A DNA stretch of 64,000 nucleotides from Notospermus geniculatus. Taxonomy: Eukaryota > Nemertea > Pilidiophora > Heteronemertea > Lineidae. This document shows, piece by piece, positions 35,601 to 45,300 of the stretch (its first letter is position 1; the number at the start of each line of letters is the position of its first letter). The notes beneath the pieces were generated by a model, which saw only the letters and a program-made list of their open reading frames with translations, did not search any database and had not been told where the DNA came from. The stretch covers positions 503,156-567,155 of the forward strand of contig NMRB01000071.1 in assembly GCA_002633025.1 (NCBI GenBank), given 5' to 3'. The position numbers and the translations under genes are program-made.

Positions 35601-36176
35601 CTAGGCTCCTAGCCCTAGGCATGGTAGGGTCCGGTCGACAATGGATGACATCATTCAGTGTTAAGCCAGCCAAGACGAAGTCAATTTACAGAGCAGGCAG
35701 CCCTGGTCAAAGGCCCCCATGACTAAGTGGATGACAGCATTGCGACAAGAGGACAGTGCGAGTGATTGGTTGCGGCACCAACCCACTACGGTCCCTTAGG
35801 GTAGGCCTATAGGCCTAGGCCTAGTACCGGAATAGTAGGCTTAGGCCTAGAGCCCTAGGCCTCGACAGACCAGCTAGCTATCGCCATCGGGCATCGGCTA
35901 GGTGGACCTACGTACAATGGATGGTAGGCCTAATACCGAGCACCGATGCACCCCAGTAGGCCTAGGCCTACACTATTTTTGCCACAGAGCTAGCATGTGC
36001 ATCAGCACGAATCATGACATGGATTGAATTCATGAACTGAACTGTTGAACATACAATCATCATGCATGCATGTTGACATGTTGAACAGTTGAACGACGAC
36101 ATGGACGATGACATCCCAAAAAAACTTACGATGGATGGTGGGATTGGTCCTCCTTTTTATCCGGTAATGGGTCCAT
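21731..36176 (-). CDS. Voltage-sensor-domain protein, HVCN1/TMEM266 family
   Basis: Membrane protein with one four-helix voltage sensor. Exons in order: 36130-36176, 29738-29856 (or its duplicate 31784-31902), 24883-25022 (or 25870-26009), 24351-24404, 23906-24044, 23481-23675, 22685-22987, 22270-22389 and 21731-21858. They sum to 1245 nt, 414 residues, with every phase consistent. Helices: S1 about 26-53, S2 about 89-110, S3 about 121-138, S4 about 150-167, then a coiled coil about 190-222 and a long polar tail. Against human HVCN1 it keeps the S1 selectivity Asp112 (here D41), Glu119, Asp123, Glu153, Lys157, Asp174 and the S2 zinc-site His140 (here H89). It differs at Asp185 (Ala), Arg211 (Asn163) and Asn214 (Tyr166). 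The short N terminus and about 250-residue tail resemble TMEM266 more than HVCN1. Whether it conducts protons is unknown. Confidence 0.88.
22078..22240. mobile_element. MITE in the last HVCN-like intron
   Basis: GCGGTCTAGGAAAACCCATC at the left; its near-complement ends at 22240. Confidence 0.75.
23906..24044 (-). CDS. HVCN-like S3-S4 exon
   Basis: 139 nt. S3 is IFDVSVVAFTLLLAIVLF, with Asp at the HVCN1 Asp174 position. The S3-S4 loop contains a His near HVCN1 zinc ligand His193. S4 reads GFVILLRIWRVTNIIYG: the first two arginines are kept, the third is Asn and the following Asn is Tyr. The loop is three residues longer than in HVCN1. Confidence 0.88.
24351..24404 (-). CDS. HVCN-like S2-S3 exon with GC splice donor
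   Basis: 54 nt encoding IIVKIIVRRWKFFRHRFE, aligning with EIIFKLFVFRLEFFHHKFE of HVCN1. The acceptor is TTTTCAG. The donor reads GAG/GCAAGT, a GC-AG intron whose other positions match consensus. Without this exon the S2-S3 link and frame-neighbour match to HVCN1 would be lost, so it is clearly real. Confidence 0.85.
24383..25362. repeat. Direct duplication 1, copy A
   Basis: About 980 bp matching 25364-26345 with few substitutions and small indels, several of them at ACCGGTA. Contains the HVCN-like S2 exon. The two copies are separated by a single N. Confidence 0.85.
24883..25022 (-). CDS. HVCN-like S1-S2 loop and S2 exon, copy A
   Basis: 140 nt encoding an extended outer loop with an NQT glycosylation sequon, then AAHVVNILILCLFICE, the first part of S2. 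The His aligns with zinc-binding His140 of HVCN1 and the final Glu with Glu153. The loop is about 20 residues longer than in human HVCN1. Duplicated at 25870-26009. Confidence 0.88.
25364..26345. repeat. Direct duplication 1, copy B
   Basis: Second copy of 24383-25362. It begins part-way through the exon at 24351-24404, so it has no complete copy of that exon. Confidence 0.85.
25870..26009 (-). CDS. HVCN-like S2 exon, copy B (probable allelic duplicate)
   Basis: Same protein as 24883-25022. It lies in the second of two roughly 980-bp copies that meet at a single N (25363). The second copy begins inside the next exon, which shows the repeat is a contig overlap rather than an exon duplication. 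Confidence 0.7.
26946..28382 (+). CDS. Intronless class A G protein-coupled receptor
   Basis: 478 residues from ATG 26946, chosen because it opens a signal peptide (MDNMFWILFMVLTGFVVEAS). The open frame extends upstream without a better start; an earlier in-frame ATG is at 26886. A Thr/Ser-rich ectodomain of about 155 residues has several N-glycosylation sequons. Seven membrane segments lie at about 180-201, 212-232, 253-275, 292-315, 341-368, 395-416 and 443-459. Kept class A residues: GN in TM1, Asp in TM2 (LLSVVD), and Cys before TM3 paired with Cys in loop 2. The DRY motif is QRM, the TM6 CWxP is LVTP, and TM7 reads NHGVNFYLYC in place of NPxxY, as in peptide-type receptors. Ligand unknown. 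Lineage-expanded intronless receptors of this sort are typical of sea urchins. It lies on the opposite strand inside an HVCN-like intron. Confidence 0.88.
   Translation: MDNMFWILFMVLTGFVVEASGTRSTPPVTASQEVDRALKEQRLHNHTALAETEEKWSKANDQPIFSPVLVVEEKVAMGHTSTGEDAPTVTQIAKESGYNNRSLGTTSTGSSSLVTSQSTLSDYDDEPGEDTPNFSNMSGTSRSTHTSQKNATQDPGSNLTKIQKRTIEILKLISEGSSLYIQPIITVFGSAGNILSLVIMTKKKNRSNSTCFLMGLLSVVDTSIIAWMMVFLWYPHNIHFTWMNLQICKVSFYGVNCINSASVWVLTIMTVQRMVCVCFPLSAKNILTNVTKTRRIVCAVFASIALWYIPVIISMVPAPVQKPHHALCISQFKGTTGFKIYLMLVGILSSLIPFTTILTSNIMIIVKVKEAAKKRQGLQQGSVLTGTQKKERSITMMLLSVSFAFLILVTPVHIYYSLQQFLDLSTLDPVNQEMFTTVRPISQTLAMLNHGVNFYLYCLGGGEKFRSEVLELVCTKRK
29738..29856 (-). CDS. HVCN-like S1 exon, copy A
   Basis: 119 nt, AG/GTAAGT borders, encoding WSETLDRHLYSVIAELVIFT and then VLIDCFVVVVELMLDL. 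The Asp in VLID aligns with HVCN1 Asp112, the residue needed for proton selectivity. The same exon recurs at 31784-31902 with one silent change (AGA versus CGA). Confidence 0.88.
30151..30385. mobile_element. MITE present in only one of two duplicated blocks
   Basis: Termini AAGCCTAGGTCACATATCCAC and GTGGCATTTGTGACCCAGGCTT. The interior has CCGTACGGCG repeats. Absent from the second block (31473-34477). Confidence 0.7.
31784..31902 (-). CDS. HVCN-like S1 exon, copy B (probable allelic duplicate)
   Basis: Protein-identical to the exon at 29738-29856. It sits in a block (31473-34477) that repeats 29427-31472, with different transposon content and an N gap inside. Using both copies would repeat S1 and shift the frame (119 nt), so only one can be used. 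Confidence 0.7.
32599..32998. other. Assembly gap (400 N)
   Basis: Run of N. Open frames crossing it are artefacts. Confidence 0.99.
35364..35528. mobile_element. MITE near the HVCN-like 5' end
   Basis: Inverted termini GAATAGAGTGTTTGCAC and GTGCAAACACTCTATTC, with subterminal GGCCATGTTGGAGG. In HVCN-like intron 1. Confidence 0.75.
36130..36176 (-). CDS. First coding exon of the HVCN-like gene
   Basis: ATG at 36176 opens MDPLPDKKEDQSHHP and ends with TC before a strong GTAAGT donor. TC plus the A of the S1 exon makes a Ser codon, so the phase fits. No signal peptide, and only 16 residues before the S1 exon, far shorter than the cytosolic N terminus of human HVCN1. A 105-codon open frame just upstream (36247-36564) ends in a stop before this ATG and may be 5' leader. 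Confidence 0.7.
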
Positions 36177-36246
36177 TATAGCGACATTGTATAATTGACA
36201 TACTCATAAATATGTCTGGCTGATTCAGGTCACTTAATCATATGTT

Positions 36247-36564
36247 TTAGGAGACATTTTCGGTGTTAGCAGTGGTTAGTAAAGCGGATCCATGGACATC
36301 ATTCTGCATGTTCTGCCATATTTTTCTGTCAATGCTGGTTTCGTTCCTCCGTGCCAGCGAGAGCTCCACAACATTGTCACGTGCGTAGCAGACGACGCGA
36401 TAGGCGTCTACAAAGTATAATGGGTGGCGTCCACTATAGACCCCGGGATAGGGACGCGAAGACGTGTATCGCAGGCCGGGGCCCAATGCTTTCTCCTGTA
36501 CATCGACGACGTCACTGACCGTCTGACAACCACTTAGATATGCGGACAATAAGAAATAATGCAA
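36247..36564 (-). other. Open frame upstream of the HVCN-like start
   Basis: About 105 codons without a stop and GC-richer than its surroundings, ending in TAA at 36247, 71 bp before the HVCN-like ATG. It has no ATG at its 5' end and no recognisable domain. It could be 5' leader or part of an unrelated exon. Confidence 0.2.
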
Positions 36565-37945
36565 GGTTATAAATTCGGCGCCGACTTCGGGTTTGCTTTT
36601 CTCATTTTCTCATATGAAGGGGTGCATACCAAAACGACCTAAGTCAGACTTAGGCTGTTTTGACATGGTTGCACTACAATGCTCCTCAAACCTTTCCCCA
36701 CCTGCTTATTATATGGTTTGCCTACAGGTACTGCCCTCTATTGTTGAAAAATACAGGCAAAGTTTGTGATCCCAGTGCAGAAAAGGTCAGAGGTCAAGGT
36801 CAAACTTCCCAAAGAACTGATAAACAATGAAACTCACTGAACAGAAAGTGGATAGTATAACTTATAGTACAGTACAGACCCCTATTATCGAGCGGTTGAA
36901 GTATATTCTGGATAGCCCCATTGGACCTTTGTGGTGTTTGTGTGTCTAAACGGAGGGTATTCATGTCTACGATGTATACTGAGCATAACTTGTGTGATGT
37001 TGAATTTCCTTTGTACGGTGTTCGGTCTGCATGGACTGCGCATGCTTCAGTGCAAATGATGCCGTTCTATGGTGTTGCCCAAATTCCCGCCAATGAACAC
37101 CCCTCCGAAACCGATGTCCCAAATTCAGCCCTTCAAGAAAACAAAGTGTCCATGAAAAAACACAGCTTTATCATCAAGTTTCCCCCGAGAACTCGGTTAA
37201 TGAAGTGTACAGTGCAGTGCTTCTGATTCGACAGGCGCTATATTAATATAAGCTTACACATCTTCAAATGCACAAATCTGACCAAGATTTTTATATTTCC
37301 AGTTTGTCCATTTCTCTCAAACCCCTGACTACATTCCTGTATAATCCATTTGGCACTCAGAGTTTCATAAACGTTAGACTTTCCCTGTGCTCGAATCATT
37401 GAGAAAAGTCAACTTCAGCTTTACTTTGGCTCAAGTCCGACCCCAACACAATGCCCCAACTGTGTACAATAAACCTCTCATTATTCTGAGGTACATGTAA
37501 TAGGATAATTATTCTAAATCTAATTGCATAATAGTAGTTTGTTACGAATGAATGAATTTATTTAGAACATAATAGATACAAAGAAGAAGAAGGGCTGACG
37601 CCGAAGGCATTAGTAGCCCTAATACATGTAAATAAAATGTAATAAATAATGATGAGGAACATTGTTCCGCCAGACCGTGGAGCTTTTCCATGAGGTGTAT
37701 CTATTTTTAACGCTCGGAATTCCATGGCTGACGTGACATCATCATGGGTTCCCCAGAGCTATTTATAGAATTTCCCGTGATTCTGCCCTGGACGTGCTTG
37801 GCCAGTGGCGCCAGCTGGTTGAAGCTAAATGGTACTAATAGTAGCCTAATAGTCGGTTCCCTCTAGAGTCCCTTTAAAATGTAACTTGCAATGCATTTTC
37901 TATCACCACGCTGTTTGAATTTCTCTCCCACCCCGTTTGAAAATC

Positions 37946-39326
37946 CAGGGGGGTTATTCACTAAACCCACGCTAATTTTTGCGTTGCGTGGAGTTAGCGT
38001 AGCGTTTGCGTGGACTTGGCGGGATCGCTAACTTGGCGTAGCGTGGTATTCACAAAACCCCCCGCAAACTCCACGCTTACACAACGCTATTACCGGGCAC
38101 GCAAACTGATATAATTGACCATTACAGAGAGTTGCACAGTTTTCCGACTCGACTCCGGCTTCAACTACCAGAATGAATTGCAGTCCGCTGTAGGCATCCT
38201 TGATAAAAACGATTTGATAGACGTTTGCAAATCGTAAAATGCCATAACTTTGTGGCAGAATAATTTCGACTCGTAATCGAGAGTGCACGTAAATCGCGTG
38301 TTTCGTGTTTCAACCCATCTCCGAACTTCAAATTTCTATTTCTCAATAACTATTCATTATAACCCACTGAAAATTCATTCAATACTGTTCCACGGCAATG
38401 CTTCTAATACATGAAAGTTTCAACTCAATAGCTTTGATATTAAGACTGTGGTACCAAAAATAAAAAAACATAGTACATGTAATCGTTGATTGGTGAAGCA
38501 TCGAAGCGCTAGATTCCAATATTGGTTAATAGTAATGAGCGCCACGGCGTAGACACCAAAGCTTTGGGGGTGATACTTTCACATATTAGTGGCAATATCA
38601 TGGAGTACTGTTGACGAAATTTCATTGAATTGTAGTAAAGTGCTTTTGAGAAATTAAAATTTAAATTTGGGATGTTTTTATTATTCACCCGTTTCTTATC
38701 GGATTCCGGAATCACATTTTTACCATAATTTTTGAATTGAGTGATACGGTCCTAATACCAAAGGTATCAATGAAAATTTTTCACACGTTAAACAAAACAT
38801 CTTTAAACGATACGGTAATTTCATTGAATTGTAATGGTCAGTTGTTGAGAAATCAAGATTTGAAATTCGGCACGTTTTTTTTTGGGGGGGGGGGACCCTA
38901 GATATCGGTAGATAGAATTTCTATCTCGAAAAACATCTTTAAACGATACGGTACCAAATTTCATTGAATTGTAATGGTCAGTTGTTGAGAAATCAAGATT
39001 TGAAATTCGGCACGTTTTTTTTGGGGGGGGGGGCACCCTAGATATCGGTAGATAGAATTTCTATCTCGGAATATCCTATTTTGACGGATTTGTCGGCGAG
39101 ATCTTCCTCTGCAGCGAGTAACAAAGCCATTTTTATACAGCGACAGGCTTGCGTGGCGTTTGCGGGACCTTTTTCGGAGGCGCAAAATATTCTCATTAGC
39201 GTGCTGAATTGCGCACTCTTGCTAACTAGCGTGGCCTTTGTGAAACAAGCAGAATAGCGTGCGTTTGGTTTGCGTGCGCTTAGCGGGCCCGCAAACGTTT
39301 GCGGGGCTTTAGTGAATAACCCCCTG
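37946..39326. mobile_element. 1.4-kb terminal-inverted-repeat element
   Basis: CCAGGGGGGTTATTCACTAAA at the left and TTTAGTGAATAACCCCCTGG at the right. Subterminal GTTTGCG/GCGTTGCG repeats occur at both ends. No transposase frame. It contains a tandem repeat at 38797-39069. Confidence 0.75.
38797..39069. repeat. Two tandem copies of a ~135-bp unit with poly-G
   Basis: Both copies run from AAACATCTTTAAACGATACG to GATAGAATTTCTATCTCG and include a T-run followed by 10-11 G. Confidence 0.8.
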
Positions 39327-39546
39327 GTCAAGTCAAACGGATTCGTTGACGGAATGTACCGTGTACGTGCGCAACAACTTAATACCGGGTGAAATGTGAT
39401 TAGAGAGTTCAGTGCGTTCACTGCGTTCTCCGGACTCGATTCGTTTCTTGCATAACCATGTCCGTTGCTGGTGCGGCGACCAGATTTTCCGTTCCGCAAT
39501 CGGGTCGCCGCTTACTTTGATACGCATCCCCGGTCCGCATCGCGCG

Positions 39547-39704
39547 CTTTCCTGAAACAGTCCGCGTGGCTTCTGCTGATTATAGTTTTCGCAAAGCCCC
39601 CGAAACGCCAACGCGAACGTCTTATGCGTTGGCGTTTCGGGGGCTAAGCGAAGCTGCCCGCACCGCGGAGGCTTCCAGAAGCCACGCGGACTGTTTCAGG
39701 AAAG
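39547..39704. repeat. Nested foldback
   Basis: Outer perfect 29-bp arms (39547-39575 and 39676-39704) and inner perfect 20-bp arms (39595-39614 and 39626-39645, CCCCCGAAACGCCAACGC) give two stacked stems. Confidence 0.8.
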
Positions 39705-42303
39705 TTTTTGTCCGATTCAGGTCCGTAAAAAGTCAATCAAATTGACTTTTGCGTTGCCGTATCCGGAAAACTAGGGGCAAACTGACTGAAAACGGGCCGG
39801 ATTTTCAAATTTTTGGGGGGGGGCCTCCCCCAGGAAAATTTGAAAATCTAGCTGCTCTGAGACGCGTTCTGGGGCATTTTCCTGTGACGTTTTGTTCCTA
39901 AAAACCACGCCCGAAATCAGTGCATGTTTTGATGTCAACATCAGCCAGAAATCTTTGACCTATGATCGCACTGACTCGTTTCATGCGGAGGAGGGACCAT
40001 AAGGCTCTTAGGGTGCGTTAAAAAGGGAGCAGAATAGTTGTACTGTGCACTATTGGTCATTCAGCAATCGGCCCTGTGTCCTCCTCAACGCGTACGTTGC
40101 TTTGAATGCGGGGGCACTGTTCGCCAAGGGGGGGGGGGGTTGTCCATGAAGTGTGTGAGTTTCAGCTGGTCCCCAGCAGTCGGTAACGAAATCGCCATTT
40201 TTCAGACTTGTGTTCCGGACTATTACAATTTACATGCAGGCCTACGTCGTGGCACCTGGGGAGTGGGGGCCGGGATTACATAGGCCTTCGATTGGATGCT
40301 ATCAATGCCGTGGGANAACCCCCCCCCCCCCCCTAGATCCGCCTATGGGATCCATGTACGTGCGCCAGTGAACCCCACTTTACAGAAAGGCGGGATGTCC
40401 TGACGGTAGGAATGATAAAGACAGTGAACGGAATCTTTCAAGAATATGCGGAGAGGTTGCTGAATGAATGCGGATTGACAAAATTTGCGTTCCGCGTCTT
40501 GTCTGCGCCCTAGTGGACGCCAGGTTTAACGGTGTAACATCTGCCGATATTCCACATTTTTCAGTGTTTCCTTCTTTTTTGACGATAGTAACAGAAACCA
40601 TGACTATTCAATAGGACATGCAGTACAGTGAGGGGGGAAACATTCTGATAGGCCTAATCTGCTTAGTGCCAATATTGATGTTACACTGTAAACGACTGCC
40701 ACCGAGTAGCAAGTTCTGCCAAAGTGAGGCGGGCGCGGGTATTGCAGAAGGACACTTCCTTTCCCAGCATGTGGATGCATCTCTAAATTTGCATCTGAAC
40801 TGTGTATTTCATTGCAGCAGTAAATCAGCTACCGGTGTAATTAACCATCTTCAGTTTCCTCCATTGGAATATCGTTGGGCAGCCATGACCGAACTCAGAA
40901 GAATGACAGATAACCCAGAAGAAAACACAAATAATGATTTGGATACATATACTCTTTTAATTTATTTTCATCTTTAGTACATCAAATAATATTGATGGAA
41001 AACCCTGGAAGTCTGGCAATTAATACAAAAGAAAACTTGCCAAAAAAATGTTTAGTGGTGTCGGTGTTGTACAACTACATGGTGTTACTACGGTACTTAT
41101 TCTGTTACAACATCAGGGTCCTCAAAATATTAAAATTCTCATAGAAAATTATTTCACAGTAAGTAAGCATACATAGAAAGTTCTCCACACTCGCCACCTG
41201 TCATCACAAAGAGAATGACCTAAGATTCTGCAGGTTCTGTATCATGTTATATTTCACCATCAAATCCATAAAGCAACATCTACCCATGACAGACTGTGTC
41301 AAACCAAATACCTACTCTATTCTCTTGCTTTCCATTGCATCTTGATGTGATCAATGGGCCTTGTATATCAAAATAATTATATAACATATCAAAAATCTAC
41401 ATTCAGGTAAATCCAATAATGTATACAGCAAGGAAAAAATAAAAAGCTACTAGGTACAAAGTATTAAAGCAAGTAGTGTTTTATCTATTAGGATAGAAAC
41501 CTAACCAATCTCGTGCAGCTGGTTCTGTCCACTGGATAAGGCTTCACCAACTATCCCATGAAAATATCCACAATTCCTCAATGACGGTCGTCCCTCTGTT
41601 TGAACAGAGCTGACATGTGTCCCTTCTGGGCAATTTGAAATTATGCAAGCACTCCTTTCCAGGCCCCGGATAGCTCTGTCTACTGCCATCCAGCCTGGAT
41701 AACCGCGCCCCAAAACATGTATGCTGAAGATTTCATCAGAGTTTGACACAGCTATCAATGATCAGGGAAGAGATAGTTAAGCTACAGAATGTACATGTCA
41801 TAACAGGCAGTAGCATTACTCAGTTACATTTAAGATTAGGTAAAGAATTTCTCCATGTACATGTACTTTCATGCCATCAAGATCAGCGCAAAAATGAAAT
41901 CTATAGTTATCTACAAAACTGGTTCTTTTCACAAAGCTCGTCATTGTGCTCAATATGTGTCCATGTCCTTGATCCAGCAATAGTGTGCATATACGTATGT
42001 AGTACACATCATATATATATATATATGTATAAAGTTTATGAGTTGTGATTGCATGTTCAGGTCCATCAGGAGCACAGATGCGCGAGCTTTTCTTGGCTGC
42101 TGGCCTCGTGTTGCACACTTTTTATGTTCATCATAATTGCGCACAAGTTCAATCGAAATGCGCAGCACTAATAGGTTTACACATGTAGGTCAAGTAGTTG
42201 AAGAAGTTGGTTCATCAAGTAATGATGTACAAAAGAGTTCTTTCTTGAATTTGTGGTAAAAAAAGAACTGCGAAATGTTCTTCTGAATAGCGCTGGCAAA
42301 AAT

Positions 42304-42383
42304 TTAATAGCCAGCCAACTCGGCGAAAGTGACAAGTTCGTCGCTGATGGCCTTGTACTTCATCTTCTCAGCCAAAAGTTCAT
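42304..42383 (-). CDS. Tropomyosin terminal exon 9, canonical version
   Basis: Acceptor TATCCTTTCAG. Encodes [20 protein letters not shown] and ends in AELAGY plus TAA at 42304. The KYKAISDEL block and the aromatic/Leu C-terminal motif are typical of invertebrate tropomyosin tails, which overlap the next dimer's N terminus. Confidence 0.94.
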
Positions 42384-45300
42384 CTGAAAGGATAATGAAC
42401 AAGTGTAAGCAGTGTTTACATTTATTGTAACTTTAATAGGACAGCAGAAAAACACCAGAGCTAGTTTCATCCAAGTTGGCTGAACTGGGTCCGAATCGAT
42501 TATAACTTATGAAGGATCAAGAAGAAACTTGACACAAAAGTTCTAATGGCAAGACTTAAAATGTTTTCATTCACATCATCACCTTGGGACAACGGCATTC
42601 TTGTAACTTTCATGCATCCTTTCCTTCAAACCAAGTCTGACATTAGCATTTGTCACTGATTGTGTCCAAGATATCATCCCATCATCAAATGATAAGCAGT
42701 GAAATATATTCACTCAATTGATTGGCAACACAAACTGACACAACAAAGTACATCACTCATGCAAGGCATAGGATGTTAAGCAGACTCCCTGGTGTGTGGT
42801 GCAGACTGTGGACATCTACGTTTCTCCTTGAGAAACAAGGAGATGTTTTAACCTGCCTGTTAGTGTACTGATACACTTGTAAGAAATACTCCCTACCAAT
42901 AGGTAGTCAGGACCATGCCAAGAAATGATGAATATACCTACCAATGCTTACATTACCACCATCTATAATTCATCAAGTGCTGCATGACCTGATGAACACA
43001 ACTTCTGAAGACAAACTTCCTTCCAACTGATCGGAACCTCTGGATTCAGAGTGCATACTTAGTCACCCTGGTACTTACACTCACAATATCTGCCAAAGTC
43101 AATGGACGTGTACTTTTTACATGTCTTGCAAGGTGCCCATCACCGAGTTGAATTCGTCATCTAACTTCTGGTACTTTAACTTCAAGTTGGAATTTTCGTC
43201 TGTAAGATTTAACACACTCATAGCAAAATGCAAGGCAAACACCATGCGGTAAGTCGGCAAACCAGAATAGACATTCCTTGCAATACCTATCTCAAGACAT
43301 CTCAAGAACATGAGATTCAAAAGATGCCAAGATAAGAGCCACTTCTTGGATGCTTGAGATAGAGACAGGTGAAGAATGAGTCACAAAATGATGAAAGGTA
43401 GTGCAATCAGCAGGTTGACAAAGGTTGAAATGAAGTCAACTTAAGCCATGAAATGAATTCATTTTATACAGTGATCAGCAATGTGCAGGAAAGCAGACAT
43501 CAAAAGCTCGACCAAATTCCAGCTCCTACAATCTTCACGGCGTCATACTGCTAGCATGTCTCCATTGGGAGCGTCATTCCTCACACTAACTTTGTTTGAA
43601 GGAATGTGAGCACAGCAGAAATGTTGCCACAGAGATCTTGCAACAATGCACTTCATATGACAACATGTACGGGTACTGCATAAGAATGAAAGCATACTAT
43701 TTTCAAGAGAATTCAGTTGTCTAGAGGACAGCAACAGTCTATTCTACCAACCTGCTGAATACAATCTTAGTGTGTTGCTATAACATAGTTACGGGCAGAT
43801 TGTCAGACTGTAAACCTCACCAACAAAATGTCAAACAGGCATATGGGATAGGCAACGCCAACAAGAGATGGTGTGGTTCAACAGTATGATTACTGAGTCT
43901 GCCATGAAGTTAAGACGTCAGAGAAGGTCCATTTTTCACTGAACTAGACTGAGGATCAAACCACACCACCAAATGTACTTCCAGTCTAGAAAGGATGCAG
44001 CCAACTAGTGGAGTATGATCCTCTAAGCTTTGAATGGAGACTTGAAAAGGACTTTCTCTGAGGTGTGACAATGTTATTATCTATTCAGTATCACAGGGTT
44101 AGTGAGACACTCATTTTCTAATTAATCAAGGCCCTAATGCCATAACTACAGTGGACAATGTCAAGATTCGCAACAGCCAATTTAATTTTCATGGCATTGT
44201 CAACAGGTTACAGTACAGTCAAACATATAGTATAGTAACAAGGGTTGTTGTTGTTAGTTGGACTTCATCACTGTTGGAGTAAGCAGCCAAATTGCAAAGC
44301 ATTTCACTTCCAACTTTCATCAGGTCAAAAACAGTAATTGTCATGCTTTTTATATATGACACTGAATGCAACAACCCCTTCTCCTGAAACCTATGACAGA
44401 ATAATGTCACATTCATCTTGCCATAAACAATAGAGCGACACCTATATTGACATGGATGAACTATTTAACACCACTGGAATGACTTCCACAACATTGGAAC
44501 TGACAACTAACAGCTAATAACTAACAACTCAAGTAAGGATGAGAAGCTAAAATGGTGCAGAAAACACAACATTGAGAGTGAAGAAAAGTTGCCAAGGTAA
44601 CTTGAAACAATGCTACACTAAATACTGTGATAAGGACAGAAAAACCACATTTTTCAAAAGGCCTGAGCAGAATAAGCTCTGAAAGGGATAATTTGCTTTT
44701 GTAAACACCCAGAACATATGGGGGCATATCTAAGCCTACAAGTGGAGCTAATGGATTGGTTCAAGTTAACATGTAAGCCTGTTCCTTTACACGGGAGGAC
44801 ATTCTGTCCTATGTGCTGATATAACACTTTGAAGGGGACATGACTTGTTCTACACCAACAAAGTTCATGTCCTATCATTTCATATCCATGGAAAATGTAG
44901 CGTGTGATACAAGACTCATTTGCCAAGGGTACACAGCAGTAATGAACTGAACATCATAGCTTTTGCAAGCAAGAAATGCACCCAATAGTCCAGGCTGAAC
45001 TGGTTTGAAATAGGCACCCTCTTAGTATGGTACCAAAGTTACCCTGAACAAAAGACAAGACTGGTGAGGAAATGGGCCTACCCCCATGAGCTTTCTGTAG
45101 ATCTTGGTGGCAATCGAGACAGCAAACACAGGAAAGGGATGAGGTGAATACGTAAGGTTCTTCAATCTAACTTTCAATCAGATGTGCCTTGGATGTAGGC
45201 CTACACATGTCACGTGGTATCAGTGATGATTAATGGCAAGACAAGAGCATCATCATACACTATTCAGGTCCAATTGATATATCAACAATTAATGGTTAGT

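Larger units (their letters stand above)
36565..42303. other. Region between the HVCN-like 5' end and the tropomyosin 3' end
   Basis: No gene is supported. It holds a 1.4 kb inverted-repeat element (37946-39326), a nested foldback (39547-39704) and several homopolymeric G or C runs. Open frames at 36921-37226, 40618-40977 and 41501-41758 show no domain or splice context. The right-hand 1.3 kb is probably tropomyosin 3' UTR: TTTATT near 40963 reads AATAAA on the minus strand. Confidence 0.5.

Noticed and set aside
36921-37226. 101-codon plus-strand ORF
   Set aside because: No domain, no splice partners, transposon-rich surroundings.
40618-40977. 119-codon plus-strand ORF
   Set aside because: No recognisable domain; opposite to the probable tropomyosin 3' UTR.
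41501-41758. 85-codon minus-strand ORF
   Set aside because: No domain or splice context; lies in the probable tropomyosin 3' UTR.
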